A stretch of 22,462 nucleotides of DNA from an uncultured Eubacteriales bacterium (GTDB taxonomy: Bacteria > Bacillota > Clostridia > Monoglobales > Monoglobaceae), in contig CATWQA010000036.1 in NCBI GenBank assembly GCA_958352815.1, forward strand, positions 1 to 22,462. The letters run 5' to 3'. This document shows, in pieces, positions 6,943 to 13,642 of the stretch (positions are counted from its first letter, which is position 1; every line of letters begins with the position of its first letter). The notes under the pieces are model-generated. The model was given only the letters and a program-made list of their open reading frames with translations, was not told the DNA's origin and did no database searches. Made by a program: the position numbers and the translations under genes.

Positions 6943-6971
6943 CAATCTTTGCCGCAGGGCGGCGTTTAAAA

Positions 6972-7397
6972 CTACTCCTCAACCGTAATTCCCATAGAAC
7001 GGGCTGTTCCGGCAATCATCGACATTGCAGCCTCCAAAGAAGCAGCGTTAAGATCCTGCATCTTCTTTTCGGCAATGTCCTGAAGGTCAGCCTTCTTAAG
7101 CTGAGCAACCTTTGTCTTGTTGGGAACGCCTGACGCCTTATCAATGCCGCAGGCCTTCTTAATCAAAACAGGAGCCGGTGGAGTCTTAGTGATAAATGTG
7201 AATGATCTGTCCTGATATACTGTTATAACAACAGGGATAATCATACCCATATCATTCTTTGTCTTCTCATTAAACTGCTTTGTGAAGTCCATGATGTTTA
7301 CGCCGTGCTGACCGAGAGCCGGACCGACGGGCGGTGCAGGAGTTGCCTTACCTGCCGGAATTTGCAGCTTAATGTAACCTGTGATCTTCTGTGCCAT
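6972..7397 (-). CDS. rplK: Large ribosomal subunit protein L11
   Basis: The 141-residue L11 protein sits at the base of the L7/L12 stalk and binds the GTPase-associated centre of 23S rRNA; it is also needed for stringent-response sensing. The family pattern is complete: GYIKLQIPAGKATPAPPVGPALGQHGVNIMDF at the N-terminus (proline-rich SAM-methylated domain and thiostrepton contact), then SFTFITKTPPAPVLIKKA and the C-terminal rRNA-binding domain ending AGTARSMGITVEE. Start ATG at 7397 has GGAGG 8 nt upstream. It is separated from nusG by 122 nt that carry an L1 site. Confidence 0.98.
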   Translation of the reverse strand: MAQKITGYIKLQIPAGKATPAPPVGPALGQHGVNIMDFTKQFNEKTKNDMGMIIPVVITVYQDRSFTFITKTPPAPVLIKKACGIDKASGVPNKTKVAQLKKADLQDIAEKKMQDLNAASLEAAMSMIAGTARSMGITVEE

Positions 7398-7424
7398 TGT
7401 GAATACACCTCCTTGTTCACATGC

Positions 7425-7454
7425 GTGGTATTATCGGGTTTAATCCCCTCCCAC
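7425..7454 (-). promoter_or_regulatory. L1-binding mRNA site before rplK (23S mimic)
   Basis: The minus strand reads GTGG-GAG-GGG, loop ATTAAA, CCC, then GATAATA-CCAC. It closely copies the L1-stalk elements GUGGGAGG and AUACCAC of 23S rRNA. By the established rplKA autoregulation model, free L1 would bind here and block translation of rplK-rplA. Confidence 0.75.
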
Positions 7455-7519
7455 AGACCGATTAACTCGGTATATATAAACGGAAAAATCCGTGTGGGTA
7501 ACAAAATTATGCTTTAATA

Positions 7520-8047
7520 CTATGCAATTGATTCAATCTGGTTAAACTCAAGTTCAACATCCGTATCTCTGCCGAACATCGAAACCTTCGCCTTAACCTT
7601 TTTCTTGTCAAAATTTATCTCGGTTATAGTACCCAGGAACCCTTCAAGAGCGCCGTACTTAACCCTGATATTATCCCCGACGTTATAGTCAAGCTTAACC
7701 GTGGTATGCTCAAGACCCATTTTTTCAATTTCCTCCTGAGTCAGAGCGACCGGCTTGGAGCCGGGACCCACAAAGCCCGTAACGCCGCGGCAGTTTCTCA
7801 CGATATACCAGCTTTCGTCATTCATAATCATCTTTATCATAACGTAGCTCGGGTATATTTTGCGTTCGGAAACCTTTTTCTTGTTGTCCTTAATCTCGAC
7901 AACCTCTTCCATGGGAACCTTGACCTCTTGGATAATATCCTCCATGCCGCGGTTTTCCACAGTCTTTAAAATGTCGTCCATAACCTTATTCTCATAACCG
8001 GAATATGTATGGGCAACATACCATTTTGCAGCTTTTTTATCTGACAT
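7520..8047 (-). CDS. nusG: Transcription termination/antitermination factor NusG
   Basis: NusG binds RNA polymerase, adjusts pausing and, in bacteria, couples transcription to translation or Rho. The 175-residue protein has the NGN domain at about 8-105 (KWYVAHTYSGYENKV, YPSYVMIKMIMNDESWYIVRNCRGVTGFVG) and a C-terminal KOW domain (VGDNIRVKYGALEGFLGTI, about 121-150). The length is usual for Clostridia. Start ATG at 8047 follows AAAGGTGA. It is 15 nt downstream of secE, the conserved bacterial pairing. Confidence 0.98.
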   Translation of the reverse strand: MSDKKAAKWYVAHTYSGYENKVMDDILKTVENRGMEDIIQEVKVPMEEVVEIKDNKKKVSERKIYPSYVMIKMIMNDESWYIVRNCRGVTGFVGPGSKPVALTQEEIEKMGLEHTTVKLDYNVGDNIRVKYGALEGFLGTITEINFDKKKVKAKVSMFGRDTDVELEFNQIESIA

Positions 8048-8062
8048 AAAAAATCACCTTTA

Positions 8063-8272
8063 CTATCTGTTAATGATAAGTGACATACCCCACGTAAACA
8101 GAGCGTCAAGAGCCCAGATTACAACGCCTACCAAAACAACATAGACCATAACGATAAGGGTATTCTGTCTAACCTTCTTAAAAGACGGCCAAACAACCTT
8201 TTTCATCTCAGACTTAACCTCTTTACAGTACTTAGTTATTCTGTTAAAGAAATTTGGCTTGGTTTGTTCCAT
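8063..8272 (-). CDS. secE: Preprotein translocase subunit SecE
   Basis: The 69-residue protein is the short single-span SecE of Gram-positive bacteria, which clamps SecY in the SecYEG channel. The amphipathic segment YCKEVKSEMKKVVWPSFKKVRQ carries the conserved E-x2-KVxWP motif, followed by one membrane helix at about 38-60 (NTLIVMVYVVLVGVVIWALD). Start ATG at 8272 follows AAGGGG. It is 16 nt after rpmG and 15 nt before nusG. Confidence 0.96.
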   Translation of the reverse strand: MEQTKPNFFNRITKYCKEVKSEMKKVVWPSFKKVRQNTLIVMVYVVLVGVVIWALDALFTWGMSLIINR

Positions 8273-8288
8273 TTTCTACACCCCTTAA

Positions 8289-8438
8289 TTACTTCGTTTC
8301 CTTATGAACAGTGTGCTTTCTGCAAAATCTGCAGTACTTCTTAAGCTCAAGTCTGTCAGGGCAGTTCTGCTTGTTCTTTGTAGTATCATAGTTTCTCTGC
8401 TTGCATTCCGTGCAAGCTAATGTAATCTTTGTTTGCAT
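8289..8438 (-). CDS. rpmG: Large ribosomal subunit protein L33 (zinc-binding form)
   Basis: The 49-residue L33 has cysteines at 9, 12, 36 and 39 (CTEC and CRFC), so it is the zinc-retaining C+ form. The sequence MQTKITLACTECKQRNYDTTKNK is typical. The ATG at 8438 is chosen because GAGGTG lies upstream and the length fits; a longer in-frame reading would extend through the leader. It is the first gene of the ribosomal/secretion operon. Confidence 0.96.
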   Translation of the reverse strand: MQTKITLACTECKQRNYDTTKNKQNCPDRLELKKYCRFCRKHTVHKETK

Positions 8439-8493
8439 AATTATCACCTCAAATTCATAACACAAATAAAGCCTCTTTTGCGAGGCATTGACT

Positions 8494-8522
8494 ATTCTAA
8501 CATATATTTTTCCTCTTGTCAA
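8494..8522 (-). promoter_or_regulatory. Promoter of the rpmG-secE-nusG-rplKA operon
   Basis: On the minus strand TTGACA (8517-8522), a 17-nt spacer and TAGAAT (8494-8499). The leader then forms a small GCCTC-GCAAAA-GAGGC hairpin followed by TTTATTT (about 8464-8486), which may act as a weak attenuator. Confidence 0.8.
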
Positions 8523-8641
8523 TTGTTTTTTACAATTTTTTTGAAAAAATTTTTATTAAATATTCATATTAAAACCTGTCCACCATATATAGTTATTATA
8601 AGATGTTTTTTACCCAATTTATTGATTTTAAAGGTGAGAGT

Positions 8642-9685
8642 ATGGATTACTTAAAAATTATTTTCGTGTATATAGGTCTTATAATCGGCGCGGGCTTTGC
8701 TTCGGGCAGGGAGATATGCGAGTATTTTAACTTTTGCTCAAACACAGACTTTTCCGGAATAGTAATTGCTTCTCTGCTGTTTACCTTTGTCTGCTATATA
8801 ATCCTGGAAAAATCCATGAAGTATGATTTATACTCTGTTTCGGATTATATAAGCCATATCTTTTCCTTTTCAAAGCTTCTGGAAAAATTCTTTTTAATTT
8901 TAGTATTTTTTGATATGTGCTGCGGCCTTATTGTTATGCTCTCCTCCTGCGGTGAAATATCGACAAGCCTTTTGGGAACGCCCAAGATTATAGGCTCCGT
9001 TGCTCTTGCCGCCCTGTGCTTTATTGTCTTTATTTTTGATATAAAGGGAGTCGCCGCAATTAATATCATCCTGGTTCCCGTAATAATTATAATAATAACC
9101 ATTACGGCAGTAAATTCAATACTTTCACAAATCTACTCCCCCGCGTTTTTTCTCACTGACTTTTTTATGGGCTCGGACAGAAATATGGTTCTGCTCAGTA
9201 TTTGTTACGTGAGCTATAACACCCTTACCGCCGCCTCGGTTCTATCCCCAATTTCCAAAACCCTGAAATCAAGGCGCACCGCCCTCATAGCCTCCTCAAT
9301 AGCGGGAGCTATAATCGGTCTGCTTATTTTCTTGGTCTGGTTCGCCATTGGTTCAAACTTCGGCAAGGTTTGGTACGAGAGCTTTCCCCTGCAAAAACTG
9401 GCGGGAAGCATAAACAAAAACTTCGAAAATATTTACTCCGTCTGTCTCATAATGTCAATACTGACAACAGCAATTTCCGAAGGATACGGTATACTTTCAT
9501 ACTTTAAGGTCAATACTTTACTAAAGCGAATAATCGCCTCTGTCTTGATGTTCGCCTTAATGCTGCCCTTTTCGACTATAGACTTTGCCTATCTGGTAAA
9601 ACACCTGTATTTCATTATGGGTACTCTCGGTATGCTCTGGATGGTAGTTATATTCATAGACTACCTGAAAGAATTAAGGCATTGA
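8642..9685 (+). CDS. YkvI-like membrane protein (LeuT-fold superfamily)
   Basis: The 347-residue integral membrane protein resembles the YkvI family, distant relatives of amino-acid transporters of the APC/LeuT fold. The diagnostic first-helix motif is GAGFASGRE at residues 16-24, where an unwound substrate-binding helix would be. About ten hydrophobic helices follow, with YVSYNTLTAASVLSPI in the middle. Start ATG at 8642 has AAAGGTGA just upstream; an in-frame ATG at 8603 lacks one and precedes the family's conserved beginning. It is divergent from the rpmG operon and stands alone. Transport substrate is unknown, and some relatives may have no transport role. Confidence 0.8.
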   Translation: MDYLKIIFVYIGLIIGAGFASGREICEYFNFCSNTDFSGIVIASLLFTFVCYIILEKSMKYDLYSVSDYISHIFSFSKLLEKFFLILVFFDMCCGLIVMLSSCGEISTSLLGTPKIIGSVALAALCFIVFIFDIKGVAAINIILVPVIIIIITITAVNSILSQIYSPAFFLTDFFMGSDRNMVLLSICYVSYNTLTAASVLSPISKTLKSRRTALIASSIAGAIIGLLIFLVWFAIGSNFGKVWYESFPLQKLAGSINKNFENIYSVCLIMSILTTAISEGYGILSYFKVNTLLKRIIASVLMFALMLPFSTIDFAYLVKHLYFIMGTLGMLWMVVIFIDYLKELRH

Positions 9686-9932
9686 AAAGTTACACACATT
9701 TTAAATATTTGTAAACTGTGTGTAACTTGTGGGTAACATAACTCTTGTTAATAAGCGGTAAATAATGTTAATATTAAAAACAGGTTACAAACATCTTATA
9801 AACCTGTTAAAATTAAGTTACACCAATGTTTACAAAGGTTATCTACATTTTCCACCGTACCAACAACATCATCTGCAAGATAATATAATATATTTATTTT
9901 TATTTATATAAAGGCTTTGCCTTTAAGATTAA
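9686..9932. other. AT-rich gene-free interval with palindromes and DnaA-box-like 9-mers
   Basis: There is no gene. A perfect 12-bp inverted repeat AAGTTACACACA/TGTGTGTAACTT spans 9687-9728, and AACAGGTT/AACCTGTT spans 9779-9808. Neither has a U-tract. TGTGGGTAA (9728-9736) and TTATCTACA (9839-9847) each differ by one base from a DnaA box. Confidence 0.5.
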
Positions 9933-10020
9933 TGCCTAGCCCGGTTCCGCCCGCCAGACCCGGGCGGTATCGGTTTTCCCCTTCGGGGAAACCGATTGGG
10001 GCTCACGCCCCAAACCCCTA
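9933..10020 (+). repeat. Interspersed repeat family B, copy 2
   Basis: This is a near-identical inverted copy of 77-162, with the GGTTTTCCCC/GGGGAAACC hairpin and the GGGGCTCACGCCCC hairpin. It begins GCCTAGCCCGGTTCCGCCC, a head that is also joined to the family C unit at 15498-15515. Confidence 0.85.
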
Positions 10021-10076
10021 AAAAATTATAAATTAAAAAATTCAATTGTCTTTTAAATGAATTCATTATTTATAGT

Positions 10077-10126
10077 CCGCCCTGTGCGTTTGGGGAGGAG
10101 TGCGGCAAACGCAACAGGGCGGGCGA
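10077..10126 (+). repeat. Family C hairpin, exact copy 1
   Basis: The 50-bp unit is identical to 15511-15560. It forms a stem CGCCCTG-TGCGTTTG / CAAACGCA-A-CAGGGCG with a 13-nt loop containing GGAGG. It lies downstream of the sufB end and of a family B copy. Confidence 0.85.
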
Positions 10127-10178
10127 ATAGCTTCAAAGGCAAAGCCTTTATCAATATTATATATCTATGAACAAGAGA

Positions 10179-10213
10179 AATTTTAAAAGGGACAAACAAC
10201 TTGTCCCTTTTAA
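10179..10213 (-). terminator. Terminator after sufB
   Basis: On the minus strand AAAAGGGACAA pairs with TTGTCCCTTTT around 5 nt, right after the sufB stop codon, followed by AAAATTTCTC. Confidence 0.8.
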
Positions 10214-11134
10214 CTAATTCCCTATAAAACCGTCTATTATTTGTTGCTCCGCCTGCTCCTCGGTAAGTCCCAGAGTTCTGAGCTTTAATATTTGCTCTCC
10301 CGCAATCTTTCCTATTGCGGCTTCATGGATAAGCTCGCTGTCGCAGTTATTAGCGGTAAGCTGAGGGGAAGCGGTAACAATTCCGTTGTCCACCAGTATG
10401 GCGTCACACTCTGTATGACCCTTTGAAATGTTGTTGCCTATAATGTTTGAAACATAGCTCTGTTTGGAATTTCCCTTTGCAACAGAGCGGGAAACAACGT
10501 CTGCAGCGGAATTTTCACCGTTCAGTTCCACAACAAAATCCGTGTCGGCAATTTCGTCTCCGTCTGTCATTATTTTTTCTCTGATAATCAGTTTTGCGTC
10601 CTTATCCAGCTTAGCTGTGGTTTTTCTGGTGCTCTTGTCAACACCGCTGAGCTGAATCGTGTCCATAGTCAGGGCAGAACCGGGTCCCAGCTCGCACTCT
10701 GTAACAGGGTCGATTATTTTCTTGCCTGTTCCCTTGCCTGTTCCGATATGCTTTTCCTTATATAAAACCTTGGAATTATCCCCCAGAATAAACCTGTGAA
10801 TACCGTTGTGGGCAGACTCCTCCTCACCGTCTGAATGAACGCCGCAGCCTGCAACTATGGTAATATCGCAGTTTTTGCCTATATAAAAATCGTTGTACAC
10901 CAGGTCATGAATATCGCTTTTGGTTACGCAGGCGGGAATGTATACCGTCTCACCCACAGTGTTTTCCTTAACATGAATAACAAGTCCCGGAGCGTCCTCT
11001 TTTGACTCAATTTTTATATTTTCGCTTGACTGTCTGCCGGCACACTGGCCGTTTTCGCGTATGTTATAAGCTCCTTTAAATTCTCCGGTAAACTCCGAAA
11101 CTATTTTAAGAAGCCGGTCTGTTATTTTTTCCAT
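10214..11134 (-). CDS. sufB: SufB/SufD-family iron-sulphur scaffold protein (SmsB-like)
   Basis: The 306-residue protein is a short SufBD-fold scaffold for Fe-S cluster assembly. The right-handed beta-helix core is preserved, and the C-terminal helical region GHTECDAILVD...SPQLTANNCDSELIHEAAIGKIAGEQILKLRTLGLTEEQAEQQII is highly typical. It is much shorter than SufB (~465) and also shorter than SufD (~420), because the N-terminal domain is reduced. With only sufC next to it and no sufS, sufU or sufD, the arrangement fits the SUF-like minimal system (SmsCB) described for anaerobes. The ATG at 11134 overlaps the sufC stop (TAATG), so the two are translationally coupled. A terminator follows directly. 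Confidence 0.9.
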   Translation of the reverse strand: MEKITDRLLKIVSEFTGEFKGAYNIRENGQCAGRQSSENIKIESKEDAPGLVIHVKENTVGETVYIPACVTKSDIHDLVYNDFYIGKNCDITIVAGCGVHSDGEEESAHNGIHRFILGDNSKVLYKEKHIGTGKGTGKKIIDPVTECELGPGSALTMDTIQLSGVDKSTRKTTAKLDKDAKLIIREKIMTDGDEIADTDFVVELNGENSAADVVSRSVAKGNSKQSYVSNIIGNNISKGHTECDAILVDNGIVTASPQLTANNCDSELIHEAAIGKIAGEQILKLRTLGLTEEQAEQQIIDGFIGN

Positions 11135-11859
11135 TATTTAATTTCCTCCTTTCCGTCGGGACAGCGCTGCCCATACTCATCTTCAAGCAGAATGGGCATT
11201 ATTTCTTCTTTTTTACCGCAGGCACGGACTGTTCCGTCGGCAATAACCACTATTTCATCGGCGATTTCCAAAATTCGCTCCTGATGAGAAATAATTATTT
11301 GAGTGCTGTTATTTTTATTTTTGAGCTCCTCAAAAACGTTAATAAGACCGGTAAAGCTCCAAAGGTCTATTCCCGCCTCGGGCTCGTCAAATATTGTGAG
11401 CTTGGTGTTCCTGCCCAAAACGCTGGCAATCTCTATTCTCTTTATCTCGCCTCCTGACAGCGATGAGTCTATTTCACGGTTAATGTAGTCGTATGTGCAA
11501 AGACCCACCTTTCCCAAAAGGTCGCACATTTTTTCAACAGAGAGCTCCTCGCCGCAGGCAAGCTCCAACAGCTTTTTAACGGTTATTCCCTTAAAGCGAA
11601 CGGGTTGCTGCAGGGCGTAGCTTATTCCCGCCTGCGCCCTCTCCGTTATGTCGCAGTCGGTTATGTCATTTCCGTCAAAAATAATTCTTCCGGAGGTTGG
11701 TTTCTCTATACCTGCTATTATTTTGGCAAGGGTGGTCTTTCCTCCCCCGTTGGGGCCTGTTATAACAACAAGCTTCCCCTCGGGAATATTTAAGTCAATG
11801 TTTTTTATAATTTGGGTTCCGTTTTCCAGAGTCCATTTTATATTTTTAAGTTCCAGCAT
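11134..11859 (-). CDS. sufC: Fe-S assembly ATPase SufC (SmsC-like)
   Basis: The 241-residue ABC-type ATPase powers the SufB scaffold. Visible motifs are Walker A GPNGGGKTT (35-43), Q-loop region ALQQP (about 82-86), signature LSGGE (134-138), Walker B LTIFDEPEAGID (154-165) and H-loop ISHQE with His at 192. DEPEAGID is characteristic of SufC. Start ATG at 11859 is preceded by GAGGTG. It is the first gene of a two-gene operon with a promoter at 11892-11920, and its stop overlaps the sufB start by one base. Confidence 0.95.
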   Translation of the reverse strand: MLELKNIKWTLENGTQIIKNIDLNIPEGKLVVITGPNGGGKTTLAKIIAGIEKPTSGRIIFDGNDITDCDITERAQAGISYALQQPVRFKGITVKKLLELACGEELSVEKMCDLLGKVGLCTYDYINREIDSSLSGGEIKRIEIASVLGRNTKLTIFDEPEAGIDLWSFTGLINVFEELKNKNNSTQIIISHQERILEIADEIVVIADGTVRACGKKEEIMPILLEDEYGQRCPDGKEEIK

Positions 11860-11884
11860 TGTTTCACCTCTAAATCTATTTGTG

Positions 11885-11946
11885 TCCTTAGATTATAGCA
11901 TATAATCATTAATATGTAAAGATTTTACATGTTTTATTCCTTAGAT
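11885..11946 (-). promoter_or_regulatory. sufC promoter flanked by a 9-bp direct repeat
   Basis: TTTACA (11915-11920), a 17-nt spacer and TATAAT (11892-11897) lie on the minus strand. ATCTAAGGA occurs at 11885-11893 and again at 11938-11946, bracketing the promoter 53 bp apart. Such pairs may be operator half-sites, for example for an iron-sulphur sensor of the Rrf2 type, but no regulator gene is in the window. Confidence 0.6.
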
Positions 11947-12029
11947 AATTTTAATTAATAGTTAGGGGATTGTAGTAAAAAGAGTTGATAAAATTTATGT
12001 ATTAAATTAAATGCGTAATTGCTAAATTT

Positions 12030-12181
12030 CGTAGGGGCGCCATTTATTGCGCCCGCCGACTACTTTAACGATTAATGCTATGCTATATGGATTTGAGGTT
12101 TTATTTAAATATAAATCTCTGTTAATTTATATAATCATATTGGTTTATATGCGGGGCGTATAGGAATCCGCCCCCTACAAA
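12030..12181. repeat. Family D MITE-like element, copy 1
   Basis: The termini CGTAGGGGCGCC (12030) and CCGCCCCCTACAA (about 12169-12181) are inverted repeats around about 150 bp of AT-rich DNA with no coding capacity. The head GTAGGGGCGCCATTTATTGC (continuing to 12060) is identical for 30 bp to 13174-13203. This fits a miniature inverted-repeat element. Confidence 0.7.
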
Positions 12182-12272
12182 TTGTACACCTATATATATT
12201 TGAACCCGTAAATTTAAATAATCACATTCGTTTGCATACGGGCGCAGCTATGACCCAACTTCTTTGATATTG
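12153..12272 (+). repeat. Left direct repeat flanking the RHH-SLOG module
   Basis: This matches 13296-13415 with about two mismatches over the first 107 bp, at an exact offset of 1143 bp. It holds the end of a family D element, an AT-rich stretch and the start of a family A hairpin (ACCCAACTTCTTTGATATTG), which is truncated just before the RHH gene end. Confidence 0.8.
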
Positions 12273-12283
12273 AACAGAACATA

Positions 12284-12484
12284 TTACTTTCTTGTTGGTT
12301 TTACATTAACATCAGGTTTTATGTTACCTTCAATTTTTCCGTTTTCTTCTTCAAACTTTTTAATATTTTCACGTACCAGTACGAGAATATGACTGTTGAC
12401 ACTCCGTCCTTCATATTCGGCGACATAGCCGATTTTATCCAGCATTTCCTGCTCTATTCTGATTGATACACTCTTAATAGCCAT
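12284..12484 (-). CDS. Ribbon-helix-helix (Arc/MetJ-type) DNA-binding protein, locus 1
   Basis: The 66-residue protein has the RHH pattern: a basic, alternating strand KSVSIRIEQEMLDKI (3-17), then helix A (GYVAEYEGRSVN) and helix B (SHILVLVRENIKKFEEEN). A charged tail ends KPDVNVKPTRK. RHH proteins dimerise and insert the strand into the major groove of operators, often their own. Start ATG at 12484 follows GGAG by 7 nt; the frame is open further upstream, but only through the operator. It differs from the copy at 22039-22239 at three residues. It is divergent from the SLOG gene across 108 bp that hold two palindromes. It could be the repressor of the pair or an antitoxin-like partner. AT content is higher than in the housekeeping genes. 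Confidence 0.85.
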   Translation of the reverse strand: MAIKSVSIRIEQEMLDKIGYVAEYEGRSVNSHILVLVRENIKKFEEENGKIEGNIKPDVNVKPTRK

Positions 12485-12496
12485 ATTATCACTCCA

Positions 12497-12521
12497 AAAT
12501 AAATACACTGTATATTTATTT
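12497..12521. promoter_or_regulatory. Operator-like palindrome O1 between RHH and SLOG genes
   Basis: A 25-bp near-palindrome with arms AAATAAATA/TATTTATTT and centre CACTGTA. It overlaps the -35 of the SLOG promoter and lies just upstream of the RHH ribosome binding site. The equivalent is kept at about 22002-22025. Confidence 0.6.
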
Positions 12522-12543
12522 TATTTATATTTTGTGATATAAT
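12515..12543 (+). promoter_or_regulatory. Likely promoter of the SLOG gene
   Basis: TATAAT at 12538-12543 with a weak -35 TTTATT at 12515-12520, 17-nt spacing. It lies between operators O1 and O2, as expected for repression by the divergent RHH protein. Confidence 0.5.
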
Positions 12544-12550
12544 ACAAAAA

Positions 12551-12569
12551 TAGATATACTGTATATCTA
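12551..12569. promoter_or_regulatory. Operator-like palindrome O2
   Basis: TAGATATACTGTATATCTA is a perfect palindrome around its central T. It shares the ATAC-GTAT core with O1. The homologue in locus 2 (21954-21972) is TAGATATACAATATATCTA. Confidence 0.65.
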
Positions 12570-12592
12570 AAATATTTTTTGGAGGAATAATA

Positions 12593-13057
12593 ATGGAAAA
12601 CAAAATTTGCTGTTTTGCAGGACATAGCAGTATCGTTGATAAATCTGATTTAAGAGTACATGTATATGAAAAATGTGAAAAATTAATTTGCAGGTACGGC
12701 GTAAAAACATTTTGGGTAGGAAATTATGGTAGTTTTGACTTTCTTGCATCCGGAGTGGTAAGAAATTTAAAAAGTAAATATCCGGATATTGAGCTTGATT
12801 TGATTTTACCATACGTTACAAAAACAATAAACGAATGTCGGAAAATGTATTATAAGGAATACGACAATATGATAATGGCAGATATGCCGGAAAACACACT
12901 TATCAGATACCGGATATTAAAATGCAATCAATTTATGATAGAACAATCAGATTTTTTAATTGCCTATGTTAATTATTCATTTGGAGGTGCGGCGAAAACC
13001 TTGGAATATGCAAGAAAAAAGAAAAAGATAGAAATTTTTAATTTTGGGAAAGGCTAA
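12593..13057 (+). CDS. SLOG/DUF1273-like (YpsA-like) protein
   Basis: The 154-residue protein has the Rossmann-like SLOG pattern seen in DUF1273/YpsA-type proteins. An N-terminal strand ends in FAGH (8-11), then GVKTFWVGNYGSFDFLASGVVRNLK (36-60) with the G-x-x-G-x-FD turn, LDLILPYV (68-75), SDFLIAYV (119-126) and GGAAKTLEYARKK (131-143). SLOG domains bind nucleotide-like ligands such as cytokinin-type nucleotides or ADP-ribose derivatives; the ligand here is unknown. Start ATG at 12593 follows GGAGG by 7 nt. It shares a controlled intergenic region with an RHH gene and is flanked by repeats. The same gene is missing from locus 2 although its ribosome binding site is kept there. Cys 6, 7, 28, 33, 82 and 111 are many for its size. 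Confidence 0.75.
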   Translation: MENKICCFAGHSSIVDKSDLRVHVYEKCEKLICRYGVKTFWVGNYGSFDFLASGVVRNLKSKYPDIELDLILPYVTKTINECRKMYYKEYDNMIMADMPENTLIRYRILKCNQFMIEQSDFLIAYVNYSFGGAAKTLEYARKKKKIEIFNFGKG

Positions 13058-13172
13058 AAACGATGTAGCAGCACTAAAAAATAGTATAATAACAGAAAGT
13101 TAGGTAGTTGAAAATCACATAAACAATTTTAAACAACCCAAATGGGATTGAAGCATATGTAAATTATTACGT
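13058..13172. other. 3' flank of the SLOG gene, shared with locus 2
   Basis: No gene. From about 13110 the sequence (GAAAATCACATAAACAATTTT, ACAACCCAAATGGGATT, AGCATATGTAAATT) matches the reverse complement of about 21883-21935. This gives the right boundary of the deletion in locus 2. ACCCAAATGGGA contains a small palindrome. Confidence 0.7.
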
Positions 13173-13504
13173 TGTAGGGGCGCCATTTATTGCGCCCGCC
13201 GACAAACCGATGTAATTATGTTAATTAACAGGAATTATTGTTTTAAATGTAATTTCAAATCCATATAACATGGTGTTGACTGTTAATATGGCAACGGGGC
13301 GTATAGGAATCCGCCCCCTACAAATTGTACGCCTATATATATTTGAACCCGTAAATTTAAATAATCACATTCGTTTGCATACGGGCGCAGCTGTGACCCA
13401 ACATCTTTGATGTTGGTAGGCATTCAGTATTACGATTTATACAGAGTAACCAATGTCAATAATGATACAAGGTTTGTTGCCGATAAAAGCGGCGCCCCTA
13501 CGAA
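13173..13504. repeat. Family D MITE-like composite, copy 2
   Basis: Outer ends GTAGGGGCGCC and GGCGCCCCTACGAA are inverted repeats about 330 bp apart. An inner end CCGCCCCCTACAA at about 13312-13324 marks a shorter unit equivalent to 12030-12181. Within that unit, 13204-13293 aligns with 12061-12150 only when reverse-complemented, so the interior is inverted between copies. The right part holds a family A unit (13391-13470). Confidence 0.75.
13296..13415 (+). repeat. Right direct repeat flanking the RHH-SLOG module
   Basis: Partner of 12153-12272 at an offset of 1143 bp. Recombination between the two would remove the RHH-SLOG segment as one block. Confidence 0.8.
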
Positions 13505-13558
13505 TTGGACAGTTACATATAAGCTGACCATTTCTTGATAAATGCTTTAATAAAAAAG

Positions 13559-13638
13559 CGCTGAAGGAGTAGGGCTCCCGAAAAGTCGACAGACTTTTTG
13601 GGATAGAGGAGCCGCAGCAGAATGAGCGCACGGTGACT
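13559..13638 (-). repeat. Repeat family E, copy 1 (downstream of tRNA-fMet)
   Basis: The core hairpin TCCCGAAAAGTCGACAGACT (continuing to 13603) pairs TCCC-AAAAGTC with GACTTTTTGGGA. The reverse complement of the whole block resembles 21362-21438, and a third hairpin of the type lies at 19853-19879. Both large copies lie just beyond a tRNA terminator and in the same orientation relative to the tRNA. Confidence 0.7.
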
Positions 13639-13642
13639 TTTG

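Noticed and set aside
12284..13057. Classical toxin-antitoxin operon
   Set aside because: Genes are divergent rather than in tandem, and the SLOG-like protein has no known toxin signature. Antitoxin-like behaviour remains possible but is unsupported.
12030..13504. CRISPR array
   Set aside because: Repeats are few, long, of different types and without regular spacers; they fit MITE-like and REP-like elements.
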